From: Auanema rhodensis
Lineage: Eukaryota > Nematoda > Chromadorea > Rhabditida > Rhabditidae
DNA length: 64,000 nucleotides
Reading direction: 5' to 3'
NCBI GenBank assembly: GCA_964057225.1
Contig: OZ059898.1
Span: 16,717,267-16,781,266, forward strand
A model generated the notes under the pieces. The model did not search any database, was not told the DNA's origin, and saw only the letters and a program-made list of their open reading frames with translations. A program made the translations under genes and the position numbers. Every line of letters begins with the position of its first letter. The stretch's first letter is position 1. Below are positions 39,597 to 53,500 of this stretch, one piece after another.

Positions 39597-42500
39597 CCGC
39601 ATCTCTTTATCTTTCACGTGAAGCGAGTTACATACCAAGTGCACATCACGTGTACATTTAATTAGCATAAATTAAAGTTCACGTAAATTTCAAAGTCATG
39701 GTTACCATGAACCAATATCAATAAAAATTTGTTTTTAGACTAATATGGACATGGGGAATCTAATTTTGAAAACCGCATCTCTTTATCTTTCACGTGAAGC
39801 GAGTTACATACCAAGTGCACATCACGTGTACATTTAATTAGCATAAATTAAAGTTCACGTAAATTTCAAAGTCATGGTTACCATGAACCAATATCAATAA
39901 AAATTTGTTTTTAGACTAATATGGACATGGGAAATCTAATTTTGAAAACCGCATCTCTTTATCTTTCACGTGAAGCGAGTTACATACCAAGTGCACATCA
40001 CGTGTACATTTAATTAGCATAAATTAAAGTTCACGTAAATTTCAAAGTCATGGTTACCATGAACCAATATCAATAAAAATTTGTTTTTAGACTAATATGG
40101 ACATGGGGAATCTAATTTTGAAAACCGCATCTCTTTATCTTTCACGTGAAGCGAGTTACATACCAAGTGCTCATCACGTGTACATTTAATTAGCATAAAT
40201 TAAAGTTCACGTAAATTTCAAAGTCATGGTTACCATGAACCAATATCAATAAAAATTTGTTTTTAGACTAATATGGACATGGGGAATCTAATTTTGAAAA
40301 CCGCATCTCTTTATCTTTCACGTGAAGCGAGTTACATACCAAGTGCACATCACGTGTACATTTAATTAGCATAAATTAAAGTTCACGTAAATTTCAAAGA
40401 CATGGTTACCATGAACCAATATCAATAAAAATTTGTTTTTAGACTAATATGGACATGGGGAATCTAATTTTGAAAACCGTATCTCTTTATCTTTCACGTG
40501 AAGCGAGTTACATACCAAGTACACATCACGTGTACATTTAATTAGCATAAATTAAAGTTCACGTAAATTTCAAAGTCATGGTTACCATGCACCAATATCA
40601 ATAAAAATTTGTTTTTAGACTAATATGGACATGGGGAATCTAATTTTGAAAACCGCATCTCTTTATCTTTCACGTGAAGCGAGTTACATACCAAGTGCAC
40701 ATCACGTGTACATTTAATTAGCATAAATTAAAGTTCACGTAAATTTCAAAGTCATGGTTACCATGAACCAATATCAATAAAAATTTGTTTTTAGACTAAT
40801 ATGGACATGGGGAATCTAATTTTGAAAACCGCATCTCTTTATCTTTTAAGTGAAGCGAGTTACATACCAAGTGCACATCACGTGTACATTTAATTAGCAT
40901 AAATTAAAGTTCACGTAAATTTCAAAGTCATGGTTACCATGAACCAATATCAATAACAATTTGTTTTTAGACTAATATGGACATGGGGAATCTAATTTTG
41001 AAAACCGCATCTCTTTATCTTTCACGTGAAGCGAGTTACATACCAAGTGCACATCACGTGTACATTTAATTAGCATAAATTAAAGTTCACGTAAATTTCA
41101 AAGTCATGGTTACCATGAACTAATATCAACAAAAATTTGTTTTGAGACTAATATGGACATGGGGAATCTAATTTTGAAAACCGCATCTCTTTATCTTTCA
41201 CGTGAAGCGAGTTACATACCAAGTGCACATCACGTGTACATTTAATTAGCATAAATTAAAGTTCACGTAAATTTCAAAGTCATGGTTACCATGAACCAAT
41301 ATCAATAAAAATTTGTTTTTAGACTAATATGGACATGGGGAATCTAATTTTGAAAACCGCATCTCTTTATCTTTCACGTGAAGCGAGTTACATACCAAGT
41401 GCACATCACGTGTACATTTAATTAGCATAAATTAAAGTTCACGTAAATTTCAAAGTCATGGTTACCATGAACCAATATCAATAAAAATTTGTTTTTAGAC
41501 TAATATGGACATGGGGAATCTAATTTTGAAAACCGCATCTCTTTATCTTTCACGTGAAGCGAGTTACATACCAAGTGCACATCACGTGTACATTTAATTA
41601 GCATAAATTAAAGTTCACGTAAATTTCAAAGACATGGTTACCATGAACCAATATCAATAAAAATTTGTTTTTAGACTAATATGGACATGGGGAATCTAAT
41701 TTTGAAAACCGTATCTCTTTATCTTTCACGTGAAGCGAGTTACATACCAAGTACACATCACGTGTACATTTAATTAGCATAAATTAAAGTTCACGTAAAT
41801 TTCAAAGTCATGGTTACCATGCACCAATATCAATAAAAATTTGTTTTTAGACTAATATGGACATGGGGAATCTAATTTTGAAAACCGCATCTCTTTATCT
41901 TTCACGTGAAGCGAGTTACATACCAAGTGCACATCACGTGTACATTTAATTAGCATAAATTAAAGTTCACGTAAATTTCAAAGTCATGGTTACCATGAAC
42001 CAATATCAATAAAAATTTGTTTTTAGACTAATATGGACATGGGGAATCTAATTTTGAAAACCGCATCTCTTTATCTTTTAAGTGAAGCGAGTTACATACC
42101 AAGTGCACATCACGTGTACATTTAATTAGCATAAATTAAAGTTCACGTAAATTTCAAAGTCATGGTTACCATGAACCAATATCAATAACAATTTGTTTTT
42201 AGACTAATATGGACATGGGGAATCTAATTTTGAAAACCGCATCTCTTTATCTTTCACGTGAAGCGAGTTACATACCAAGTGCACATCACGTGTACATTTA
42301 ATTAGCATAAATTAAAGTTCACGTAAATTTCAAAGTCATGGTTACCATGAACCAATATCAATAAAAATTTGTTTTTAGACTAATATGGACATGGGGAATC
42401 TAATTTTGAAAACCGCATCTCTTTATCTTTTAAGTGAAGCGAGTTACATACCAAGTGCACATCACGTGTACATTTAATTAGCATAAATTAAAGTTCACGT

Positions 42501-45052
42501 AAATTTCAAAGTCATGGTTACCATGAACCAATATCAATAACAATTTGTTTTTAGACTAATATGGACATGGGGAATCTAATTTTGAAAACCGCATCTCTTT
42601 ATCTTTCACGTGAAGCGAGTTACATACCAAGTGCACATCACGTGTACATTTAATTAGCATAAATTAAAGTTCACGTAAATTTCAAAGTCATGGTTACCAT
42701 GAACTAATATCAACAAAAATTTGTTTTGAGACTAATATGGACATGGGGAATCTAATTTTGAAAACCGCATCTCTTTATCTTTCACGTGAAGCGAGTTACA
42801 TACCAAGTGCACATCACGTTTACATTTAATTAGCATAAATTAAAGTTCACGTAAATTTCAAAGTCATGGTTACCATGAACCAATATCAATAAAAATTTGT
42901 TTTTAGACTAATATGGACATGGGGAATCTAATTTTGAAAACCGCATCTCTTTATCTTTCACGTGAAGCGAGTTACATACCAAGTGCACATCACGTTTACA
43001 TTTAATTAGCATAAATTAAAGTTCACGTAAATTTCAAAGTCATGGTTACCATGAACCAATATCAATAAAAATTTGTTTTTAGACTAATATGGACATGGGG
43101 AATCTAATTTTGAAAACCGCATCTCTTGATCTTTCACGTGAAGCGAGTTACATACCAAGTGCACATCACGTGTACATTTAATTAGCATAAATTAAAGTTC
43201 ACGTAAATTTCAAAGTCATGGTTACCATGAACCAATATCAATAAAAATTTGTTTTTAGACTAATATGGACATGGGGAATCTAATTTTGAAAACCGCATCT
43301 CTTTATCTTTCACGTGAAGCGAGTTACATACCAAGTGCACATCACGTGTACATTTAATTAGCATAAATTAAAGTTCACGTAAATTTCAAAGTCATGGTTA
43401 CCATGAACCAATATCAATAAAAATTTGTTTTTAGACTAATATGGACATGGGGAATCTAATTTTGAAAACCGCATCTCTTTATCTCTCACGTGAAGCGAGT
43501 TACATACCAAGTACACATCACGTGTACATTTAATTAGCATAAATTAAAGTTCACGTAAATTTCAAAGTCATGGTTACCATGAACCAATATCAACAAAAAT
43601 TTGTTTTGAGACTAATATGGACATGGGGAATCTAATTTTAAAAACCGCATCTCTTTATCTTTCACGTGAAGCGAGTTACATACCAAGTGCACATCACGTG
43701 TACATTTAATTAGCATAAATTAAAGTTCACGTAAATTTCAAAGTCATGGTTACCATGAACCAATATCAATAAAAATTTGTTTTTAGACTAATATGGACAT
43801 GGGGAATCTAATTTTGAAAACCGCATCTCTTGATCTTTCACGTGAAGCGAGTTACATACCAAGTGCACATCACGTGTACATTTAATTAGCATAAATTAAA
43901 GTTCACGTAAATTTCAAAGTCATGGTTCCCATGAACCAATATCAATAAAAATTTGTTTTGAGACTAATATGGACATGGGGAATCTAATTTTGAAAACCGC
44001 ATCTCTTTATCTCTCACGTGAAGCGAGTTACATACCAAGTACACATCACGTGTACATTTAATTAGCATAAATTAAAGTTCACGTAAATTTCAAAGTCATG
44101 GTTACCATGAACCAATATCAATAAAAATTTGTTTTTAGACTAATATGGACATGGGGAATCTAATTTTGAAAACCGCATCTCTTTATCTTTCACGTGAAGC
44201 GAGTTACATACCAAGTGCACATCACGTGTACATTTAATTAGCATAAATTAAAGTTCACGTAAATTTCAAAGTCATGGTTACCATGAACCAATATCAATAA
44301 AAATTTGTTTTTAGACTAATATGGACATGGGGAATCTAATTTTGAAAACCGCATCTCTTTATCTTTCACGTGAAGCGAGTTACATACCAAGTGCACATCA
44401 CGTGTACATTTAATTAGCATAAATTAAAGTTCACGTAAATTTCAAAGTCATGGTTACCATGCACCAATATCAATAAAAATTTGTTTTTAGACTAATATGG
44501 ACATGGGGAATCTAATTTTGAAAACCGCATCTCTTTATCTTTCACGTGAAGCGAGTTACATACCAAGTGCACATCACGTGTACATTTAATTAGCATAAAT
44601 TAAAGTTCACGTAAATTTCAAAGTCATGGTTACCATGAACCAATATCAATAAAAATTTGTTTTTAGACTAATATGGACATGGGGAATCTAATTTTGAAAA
44701 CCGCATCTCTTTATCTCTCACGTGAAGCGAGTTACATACCAAGTACACATCACGTGTACATTTAATTAGCATAAATTAAAGTTCACGTAAATTTCAAAGT
44801 CATGGTTACCATGAACCAATATCAACAAAAATTTGTTTTGAGACTAATATGGACATGGGGAATCTAATTTTAAAAACCGCATCTCTTTATCTTTCACGTG
44901 AAGCGAGTTACATACCAAGTGCACATCACGTGTACATTTAATTAGCATAAATTAAAGTTCACGTAAATTTCAAAGTCATGGTTACCATGAACCAATATCA
45001 ATAAAAATTTGTTTTTAGACTAATATGGACATGGGGAATCTAATTTTGAAAA
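39597..45052 (+). repeat. Satellite 1 domain C4: mostly majority-type monomers, 7-monomer repeat
   Basis: Most monomers here are close to the majority sequence. A four-monomer cassette (AAGACATGG; CCGTATCTC with AAGTACAC and CATGCACC; majority type; CTTTTAAGTG with ATAACAATTT) occurs at 40301 and again at 41533, 1232 bp (7 monomers) apart. The CTTTTAAGTG pair is doubled again at 42061 and 42413. Further on, TCTCTCACG plus AAGTACAC monomers recur at 43469, 43997 and 44701. No gene is seen. Confidence 0.7.
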
Positions 45053-48000
45053 CCGCATCTCTTTATCTTTCACGTGAAGCGAGTTACATACCAAGTGCAC
45101 ATCACGTGTACATTTAATTAGCATAAATTAAAGTTCACGTAAATTTCAAAGTCATGGTTCCCATGAACCAATATCAATAAAAATTTGTTTTTAGACTAAT
45201 ATGGACATGGGGAATCTAATTTTGAAAACCGCATCTCTTTATCTTTCACGTGAAGCGAGTTACATACCAAGTGCACATCACGTGTACATTTAATTAGCAT
45301 AAATTAAAGTTCACGTAAATTTCAAAGTCATGGTTACCATGAACCAATATCAATAAAAATTTGTTTTTAGACTAGAATGGACATGGGGAATCTAATTTTG
45401 AAAACCGCATCTCTTTATCTTTCACGTGAAGCGAGTTACATACCAAGTGCACATCACGTGTACATTTAATTAGCATAAATTAAAGTTCACGTAAATTTCA
45501 AAGTCATGGTTACCATGCACCAATATCAATAAAAATTTGTTTTTAGACTAATATGGACATGGAGAATCTAATTTTGAAAACCGCATCTCTTTATCTTTTA
45601 CGTGAAGCGAGTTACATACCAAGTGCACATCACGTGTACATTTAATTAGCATAAATTAAAGTTCACGTAAATTTCAAAGTCATGGTTACCATGAACCAAT
45701 ATCAATAAAAATTTGTTTTTAGACTAATATGGACATGGGGAATCTAATTTTGAAAACCGCATCTCTTTATCTTTCACGTGAAGCGAGTTACATACCAAGT
45801 GCACATCACGTGTACATTTAATTAGCATAAATTAAAGTTCACGTAAATTTCAAAGTCATGGTTACCATGAACTAATATCAACAAAAATTTGTTTTGAGAC
45901 TAATATGGACATGGGGAATCTAATTTTGAAAACCGCATCTCTTTATCTTTCACGTGAAGCGAGTTACATACCAAGTGCACATCACGTTTACATTTAATTA
46001 GCATAAATTAAAGTTCACGTAAATTTCAAAGTCATGGTTACCATGAACTAATATCAACAAAAATTTGTTTTGAGACTAATATGGACATGGGGAATCTAAT
46101 TTTAAAAACCGCATCTCTTTATCTTTCACGTGAAGCGAGTTACATACCAAGTGCACATCACGTTTACATTTAATTAGCATAAATTAAAGTTCACGTAAAT
46201 TTCAAAGTCATGGTTACCATGAACTAATATCAACAAAAATTTGTTTTGAGACTAATATGGACATGGGGAATCTAATTTTGAAAACCGCATCTCTTTATCT
46301 TTCACGTGAAGCGAGTTACATACCAAGTGCACATCACGTGTACATTTAATTAGCATAAATTAAAGTTCACGTAAATTTCAAAGTCATGGTTACCATGAAC
46401 TAATATCAACAAAAATTTGTTTTGAGACTAATATGGACATGGGGAATCTAATTTTGAAAACCGCATCTCTTTATCTTTCACGTGAAGCGAGTTACATACC
46501 AAGTGCACATCACGTGTACATTTAATTAGCATAAATTAAAGTTCACGTAAATTTCAAAGTCATGGTTACCATGAACTAATATCAACAAAAATTTGTTTTG
46601 AGACTAATATGGACATGGGGAATCTAATTTTGAAAACCGCATCTCTTTATCTTTCACGTGAAGCGAGTTACATACCAAGTGCACATCACGTGTACATTTA
46701 ATTAGCATAAATTAAAGTTCACGTAAATTTCAAAGTCATGGTTACCATGCACCAATATCAATAAAAATTTGTTTTTAGACTAATATGGACATGAGGAATC
46801 TAATTTTAAAAACCGCATCTCTTTATCTTTCACGTGAAGCGAGTTACATACCAAGTGCACATCACGTGTACATTTAATTAGCATAAATTAAAGTTCACGT
46901 AAATTTCAAAGTCATGGTTACCATGAACTAATATCAACAAAAATTTGTTTTGAGACTAATATGGACATGGGGAATCTAATTTTGAAAACCGCATCTCTTT
47001 ATCTTTCACGTGAAGCGAGTTACATACCAAGTGCACATCACGTTTACATTTAATTAGCATAAATTAAAGTTCACGTAAATTTCAAAGTCATGGTTCCCAT
47101 GAACCAATATCAATAAAAATTTGTTTTTAGACTAATATGGACATGGGGAATCTAATTTTGAAAACCGCATCTCTTTATCTTTCACGTGAAGCGAGTTACA
47201 TACCAAGTGCACATCACGTGTACATTTAATTAGCATAAATTAAAGTTCACGTAAATTTCAAAGTCATGGTTACCATGAACCAATATCAATAAAAATTTGT
47301 TTTTAGACTAGAATGGACATGGGGAATCTAATTTTGAAAACCGCATCTCTTTATCTTTCACGTGAAGCGAGTTACATACCAAGTGCACATCACGTGTACA
47401 TTTAATTAGCATAAATTAAAGTTCACGTAAATTTCAAAGTCATGGTTACCATGCACCAATATCAATAAAAATTTGTTTTTAGACTAATATGGACATGGGG
47501 AATCTAATTTTGAAAACCGCATCTCTTTATCTTTTACGTGAAGCGAGTTACATACCAAGTGCACATCACGTGTACATTTAATTAGCATAAATTAAAGTTC
47601 ACGTAAATTTCAAAGTCATGGTTACCATGAACCAATATCAATAAAAATTTGTTTTTAGACTAATATGGACATGGGGAATCTAATTTTGAAAACCGCATCT
47701 CTTTATCTTTCACGTGAAGCGAGTTACATACCAAGTGCACATCACGTGTACATTTAATTAGCATAAATTAAAGTTCACGTAAATTTCAAAGTCATGGTTA
47801 CCATGAACTAATATCAACAAAAATTTGTTTTGAGACTAATATGGACATGGGGAATCTAATTTTGAAAACCGCATCTCTTTATCTTTCACGTGAAGCGAGT
47901 TACATACCAAGTGCACATCACGTTTACATTTAATTAGCATAAATTAAAGTTCACGTAAATTTCAAAGTCATGGTTACCATGAACTAATATCAACAAAAAT

Positions 48001-48924
48001 TTGTTTTGAGACTAATATGGACATGGGGAATCTAATTTTGAAAACCGCATCTCTTTATCTTTCACGTGAAGCGAGTTACATACCAAGTGCACATCACGTT
48101 TACATTTAATTAGCATAAATTAAAGTTCACGTAAATTTCAAAGTCATGGTTACCATGAACTAATATCAACAAAAATTTGTTTTGAGACTAATATGGACAT
48201 GGGGAATCTAATTTTGAAAACCGCATCTCTTTATCTTTCACGTGAAGCGAGTTACATACCAAGTGCACATCACGTGTACATTTAATTAGCATAAATTAAA
48301 GTTCACGTAAATTTCAAAGTCATGGTTACCATGAACTAATATCAACAAAAATTTGTTTTGAGACTAATATGGACATGGGGAATCTAATTTTGAAAACCGC
48401 ATCTCTTTATCTTTCACGTGAAGCGAGTTACATACCAAGTGCACATCACGTGTACATTTAATTAGCATAAATTAAAGTTCACGTAAATTTCAAAGTCATG
48501 GTTACCATGAACTAATATCAACAAAAATTTGTTTTGAGACTAATATGGACATGGGGAATCTAATTTTGAAAACCGCATCTCTTTATCTTTCACGTGAAGC
48601 GAGTTACATACCAAGTGCACATCACGTGTACATTTAATTAGCATAAATTAAAGTTCACGTAAATTTCAAAGTCATGGTTACCATGCACCAATATCAATAA
48701 AAATTTGTTTTTAGACTAATATGGACATGAGGAATCTAATTTTAAAAACCGCATCTCTTTATCTTTCACGTGAAGCGAGTTACATACCAAGTGCACATCA
48801 CGTGTACATTTAATTAGCATAAATTAAAGTTCACGTAAATTTCAAAGTCATGGTTACCATGAACTAATATCAACAAAAATTTGTTTTGAGACTAATATGG
48901 ACATGGGGAATCTAATTTTGAAAA
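45053..48924 (+). repeat. 11-monomer (1936-bp) higher-order repeat, two copies
   Basis: Units 45053-46988 and 46989-48924 share the order GGTTCCC, AGAATGG, CATGCACC, CTTTTACG, five GAACTAAT monomers (the second and third with CACGTTTAC), CATGCACC plus ATGAGG plus TTTTAAAAACC, and GAACTAAT. The first monomer of the second unit (46989) is a hybrid: it has CACGTTTAC at its left and GGTTCCC at its right. That marks a probable exchange point inside one monomer. Confidence 0.8.
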
Positions 48925-49804
48925 CCGCATCTCTTTATCTTTCACGTGAAGCGAGTTACATACCAAGTGCACATCACGTTTACATTTAATTAGCATAAAT
49001 TAAAGTTCACGTAAATTTCAAAGTCATGGTTACCATGAACTAATATCAACAAAAATTTGTTTTGAGACTAATATGGACATGGGGAATCTAATTTTGAAAA
49101 CCGCATCTCTTTATCTTTCACGTGAAGCGAGTTACATACCAAGTGCACATCACGTTTACATTTAATTAGCATAAATTAAAGTTCACGTAAATTTCAAAGT
49201 CATGGTTACCATGAACTAATATCAACAAAAATTTGTTTTGAGACTAATATGGACATGGGGAATCTAATTTTGAAAACCGCATCTCTTTATCTTTCACGTG
49301 AAGCGAGTTACATACCAAGTGCACATCACGTGTACATTTAATTAGCATAAATTAAAGTTCACGTAAATTTCAAAGTCATGGTTACCATGAACTAATATCA
49401 ACAAAAATTTGTTTTGAGACTAATATGGACATGGGGAATCTAATTTTGAAAACCGCATCTCTTTATCTTTCACGTGAAGCGAGTTACATACCAAGTGCAC
49501 ATCACGTGTACATTTAATTAGCATAAATTAAAGTTCACGTAAATTTCAAAGTCATGGTTACCATGAACTAATATCAACAAAAATTTGTTTTGAGACTAAT
49601 ATGGACATGGGGAATCTAATTTTGAAAACCGCATCTCTTTATCTTTCACGTGAAGCGAGTTACATACCAAGTGCACATCACGTGTACATTTAATTAGCAT
49701 AAATTAAAGTTCACGTAAATTTCAAAGTCATGGTTACCATGCACCAATATCAATAAAAATTTGTTTTTAGACTAATATGGACATGAGGAATCTAATTTTA
49801 AAAA
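47693..49804 (+). repeat. 6-monomer (1056-bp) higher-order repeat, two copies in domain C
   Basis: Units 47693-48748 and 48749-49804 share the order GAACTAAT, two CACGTTTAC plus GAACTAAT, two GAACTAAT, then CATGCACC plus ATGAGG plus TTTTAAAAACC. The same six monomers also end the 11-mer at 45757-46812. This 6-mer is unrelated in content to the 6-mer of domain B. Confidence 0.82.
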
Positions 49805-52092
49805 CCGCATCTCTTTATCTTTCACGTGAAGCGAGTTACATACCAAGTGCACATCACGTGTACATTTAATTAGCATAAATTAAAGTCCACGTAAATTTCA
49901 AAGTCATGGTTACCATGAACCAATATCAATAAAAATTTGTTTTTAGACTAATATGGACATGGGGAATCTAATTTTGAAAACCGCATCTCTTTATCTTTCA
50001 CGTGAAGCGAGTTACATACCAAGTGCACATCACGTGTACATTTAATTAGCATAAATTAAAGTTCACGTAAATTTCAAAGACATGGTTACCATGAACCAAT
50101 ATCAATAAAAATTTGTTTTTAGACTAATATGGACATGGGGAATCTAATTTTGAAAACCGTATCTCTTTATCTTTCACGTGAAGCGAGTTACATACGAAGT
50201 ACACATCACGTGTACATTTAATTAGCATAAATTAAAGTTCACGTAAATTACAAAGTCATGGTTACCATGCACCAATATCAATAAAAATTTGTTTTTAGAC
50301 TAATATGGACATGGGGAATCTAATTTTGAAAACCGCATCTCTTTATCTTTCACGTGAAGCGAGTTACATACCAAGTGCACATCACGTGTACATTTAATTA
50401 GCATAAATTAAAGTTCACGTAAATTTCAAAGTCATGGTTACCATGAACCAATATCAATAAAAATTTGTTTTTAGACTAATATGGACATGGGGAATCTAAT
50501 TTTGAAAACCGCATCTCTTTATCTTTTACGTGAAGCGAGTTACATACCAAGTGCACATCACGTGTACATTTAATTAGCATAAATTAAAGTTCACGTAAAT
50601 TTCAAAGTCATGGTTACCATGAACCAATATCAATAAAAATTTGTTTTTAGACTAATATGGACATGGGGAATCTAATTTTGAAAACCGCATCTCTTTTTCT
50701 TTCACGTGAAGCGAGTTACATACCAAGTGCACATCACGTGTACATTTAATTAGCATAAATTAAAGTTCACGTAAATTTCAAAGTCATGGTTACCATGAAC
50801 CAATATCAACAAAAATTTGTTTTGAGACTAATATGGACATGGGGAATCTAATTTTGAAAACCGCATCTCTTTATCTTTCACGTGAAGCGAGTTACATACC
50901 AAGTGCACATCACGTGTACATTTAATTAGCATAAATTAAAGTTCACGTAAATTTCAAAGTCATGGTTACCATGAACCAATATCAATAAAAATTTGTTTTT
51001 AGACTAATATGGACATGGGGAATCTAATTTTGAAAACCGCATCTCTTTATCTTTTACGTGAAGCGAGTTACATACCAAGTGCACATCACGTGTACATTTA
51101 ATTAGCATAAATTAAAGTTCACGTAAATTTCAAAGTCATGGTTACCATGAACCAATATCAATAAAAATTTGTTTTTAGACTAATATGGACATGGGGAATC
51201 TAATTTTGAAAACCGCATCTCTTTTTCTTTCACGTGAAGCGAGTTACATACCAAGTGCACATCACGTGTACATTTAATTAGCATAAATTAAAGTTCACGT
51301 AAATTTCAAAGTCATGGTTACCATGAACCAATATCAACAAAAATTTGTTTTGAGACTAATATGGACATGGGGAATCTAATTTTGAAAACCGCATCTCTTT
51401 ATCTTTCACGTGAAGCGAGTTACATACCAAGTGCACATCACGTTTACATTTAATTAGCATAAATTAAAGTTCACGTAAATTTCAAAGTCATGGTTACCAT
51501 GAACCAATATCAATAAAAATTTGTTTTTAGACTAATATGGACATGGGGAATCTAATTTTGAAAACCGCATCTCTTTATCTTTCACGTGAAGCGAGTTACA
51601 TACCAAGTGCACATCACGTTTACATTTAATTAGCATAAATTAAAGTTCACGTAAATTTCAAAGTCATGGTTACCATGAACCAATATCAATAAAAATTTGT
51701 TTTTAGACTAATATGGACATGGGGAATCTAATTTTGAAAACCGCATCTCTTGATCTTTCACGTGAAGCGAGTTACATACCAAGTGCACATCACGTGTACA
51801 TTTAATTAGCATAAATTAAAGTTCACGTAAATTTCAAAGTCATGGTTACCATGAACCAATATCAATAAAAATTTGTTTTTAGACTAATATGGACATGGGG
51901 AATCTAATTTTGAAAACCGCATCTCTTTATCTTTCACGTGAAGCGAGTTACATACCAAGTGCACATCACGTGTACATTTAATTAGCATAAATTTAAGTTC
52001 ACGTAAATTTCAAAGTCATGGTTACCATGAACCAATATCAATAAAAATTTGTTTTTAGACTAATATGGACATGGGGAATCTAATTTTGAAAA
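49805..52092 (+). repeat. Satellite 1 domain C6: mixed monomers with a 3-monomer duplication
   Basis: This block begins after the 6-mer HOR with a near-majority monomer carrying the private change AAAGTCCAC. It contains a doubled pair, CTTTTACG followed by CTCTTTTTCT with CAACAAAA..TTTTGAGAC, at 50509-50860 and 51037-51388, 528 bp (3 monomers) apart. The monomer at 50157 carries AAATTACAAAG, a marker otherwise seen only in domain A. No gene is seen. Confidence 0.7.
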
Positions 52093-53500
52093 CCGCATCT
52101 CTTTATCTTTCACGTGAAGCGAGTTACATACCAAGTGCACATCACGTGTACATTTAATTAGCATAAATTTAAGTTCACGTAAATTTCAAAGACATGGTTA
52201 CCATGAACCAATATCAATAAAAATTTGTTTTTAGACTAATATGGACATGGGGAATCTAATTTTGAAAACCGTATCTCTTTATCTTTCACGTGAAGCGAGT
52301 TACATACCAAGTGCACATCACGTGTACATTTAATTAGCATAAATTAAAGTTCACGTAAATTTCAAAGTCATGGTTACCATGAACCAATATCAATAAAAAT
52401 TCGTTTTTAGACTAATATGGACATGGGGAATCTAATTTTGAAAACCGCATCTCTTTATCTTTCACGTGAAGCGAGTTACATACCAAGTGCACATCACGTG
52501 TACATTTAATTAGCATAAATTAAAGTTCACGTAAATTTCAAAGTCATGGTTACCATGAACCAATATCAATAAAAATTTGTTTTTAGACTAATATGGACAT
52601 GGGGAATCTAATTTTGAAAACCGCATCTCTTTATCTTTCACGTAAAGCGAGTTACATACCAAGTGCACATCACGTGTACATTTAATTAGCATAAATTTAA
52701 GTTCACGTAAATTTCAAAGACATGGTTACCATGAACCAATATCAATAAAAATTTGTTTTTAGACTAATATGGACATGGGGAATCTAATTTTGAAAACCGT
52801 ATCTCTTTATCTTTCACGTGAAGCGAGTTACATACCAAGTGCACATCACGTGTACATTTAATTAGCATAAATTAAAGTTCACGTAAATTTCAAAGTCATG
52901 GTTACCATGAACCAATATCAATAAAAATTTGTTTTTAGACTAATATGGACATGGGGAATCTAATTTTGAAAACCGCATCTCTTTATCTTTCACGTGAAGC
53001 GAGTTACATACCAAGTGCACATCACGTGTACATTTAATTAGCATAAATTAAAGTTCACGTAAATTTCAAAGTCATGGTTACCATGAACCAATATCAATAA
53101 AAATTTGTTTTTAGACTAATATGGACATGGGGAATCTAATTTTGAAAACCGCATCTCTTTATCTTTCACGTGAAGCGAGTTACATACCAAGTGCACATCA
53201 CGTGTACATTTAATTAGCATAAATTTAAGTTCACGTAAATTTCAAAGACATGGTTACCATGAACCAATATCAATAAAAATTTGTTTTTAGACTAATATGG
53301 ACATGGGGAATCTAATTTTGAAAACCGTATCTCTTTATCTTTCACGTGAAGCGAGTTACATACCAAGTGCACATCACGTGTACATTTAATTAGCATAAAT
53401 TAAAGTTCACGTAAATTTCAAAGTCATGGTTACCATGAACTAATATCAACAAAAATTTGTTTTGAGACTAATATGGACATGGGGAATCTAATTTTGAAAA
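52093..53500 (+). repeat. 3-monomer (528-bp) higher-order repeat
   Basis: Monomers with AAATTTAAG plus AAGACATGG (52093, 52621, 53149), then CCGTATCTC (52269, 52797, 53325), then majority type (52445, 52973) repeat with a 528-bp period for two full units and two-thirds of a third. AAATTTAAG also appears alone in the preceding monomer at 51917, a possible seed for the expansion. Private changes (AAATTCG near 52400, CACGTAAAGCG near 52641) show that the copies have begun to diverge. Confidence 0.8.
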
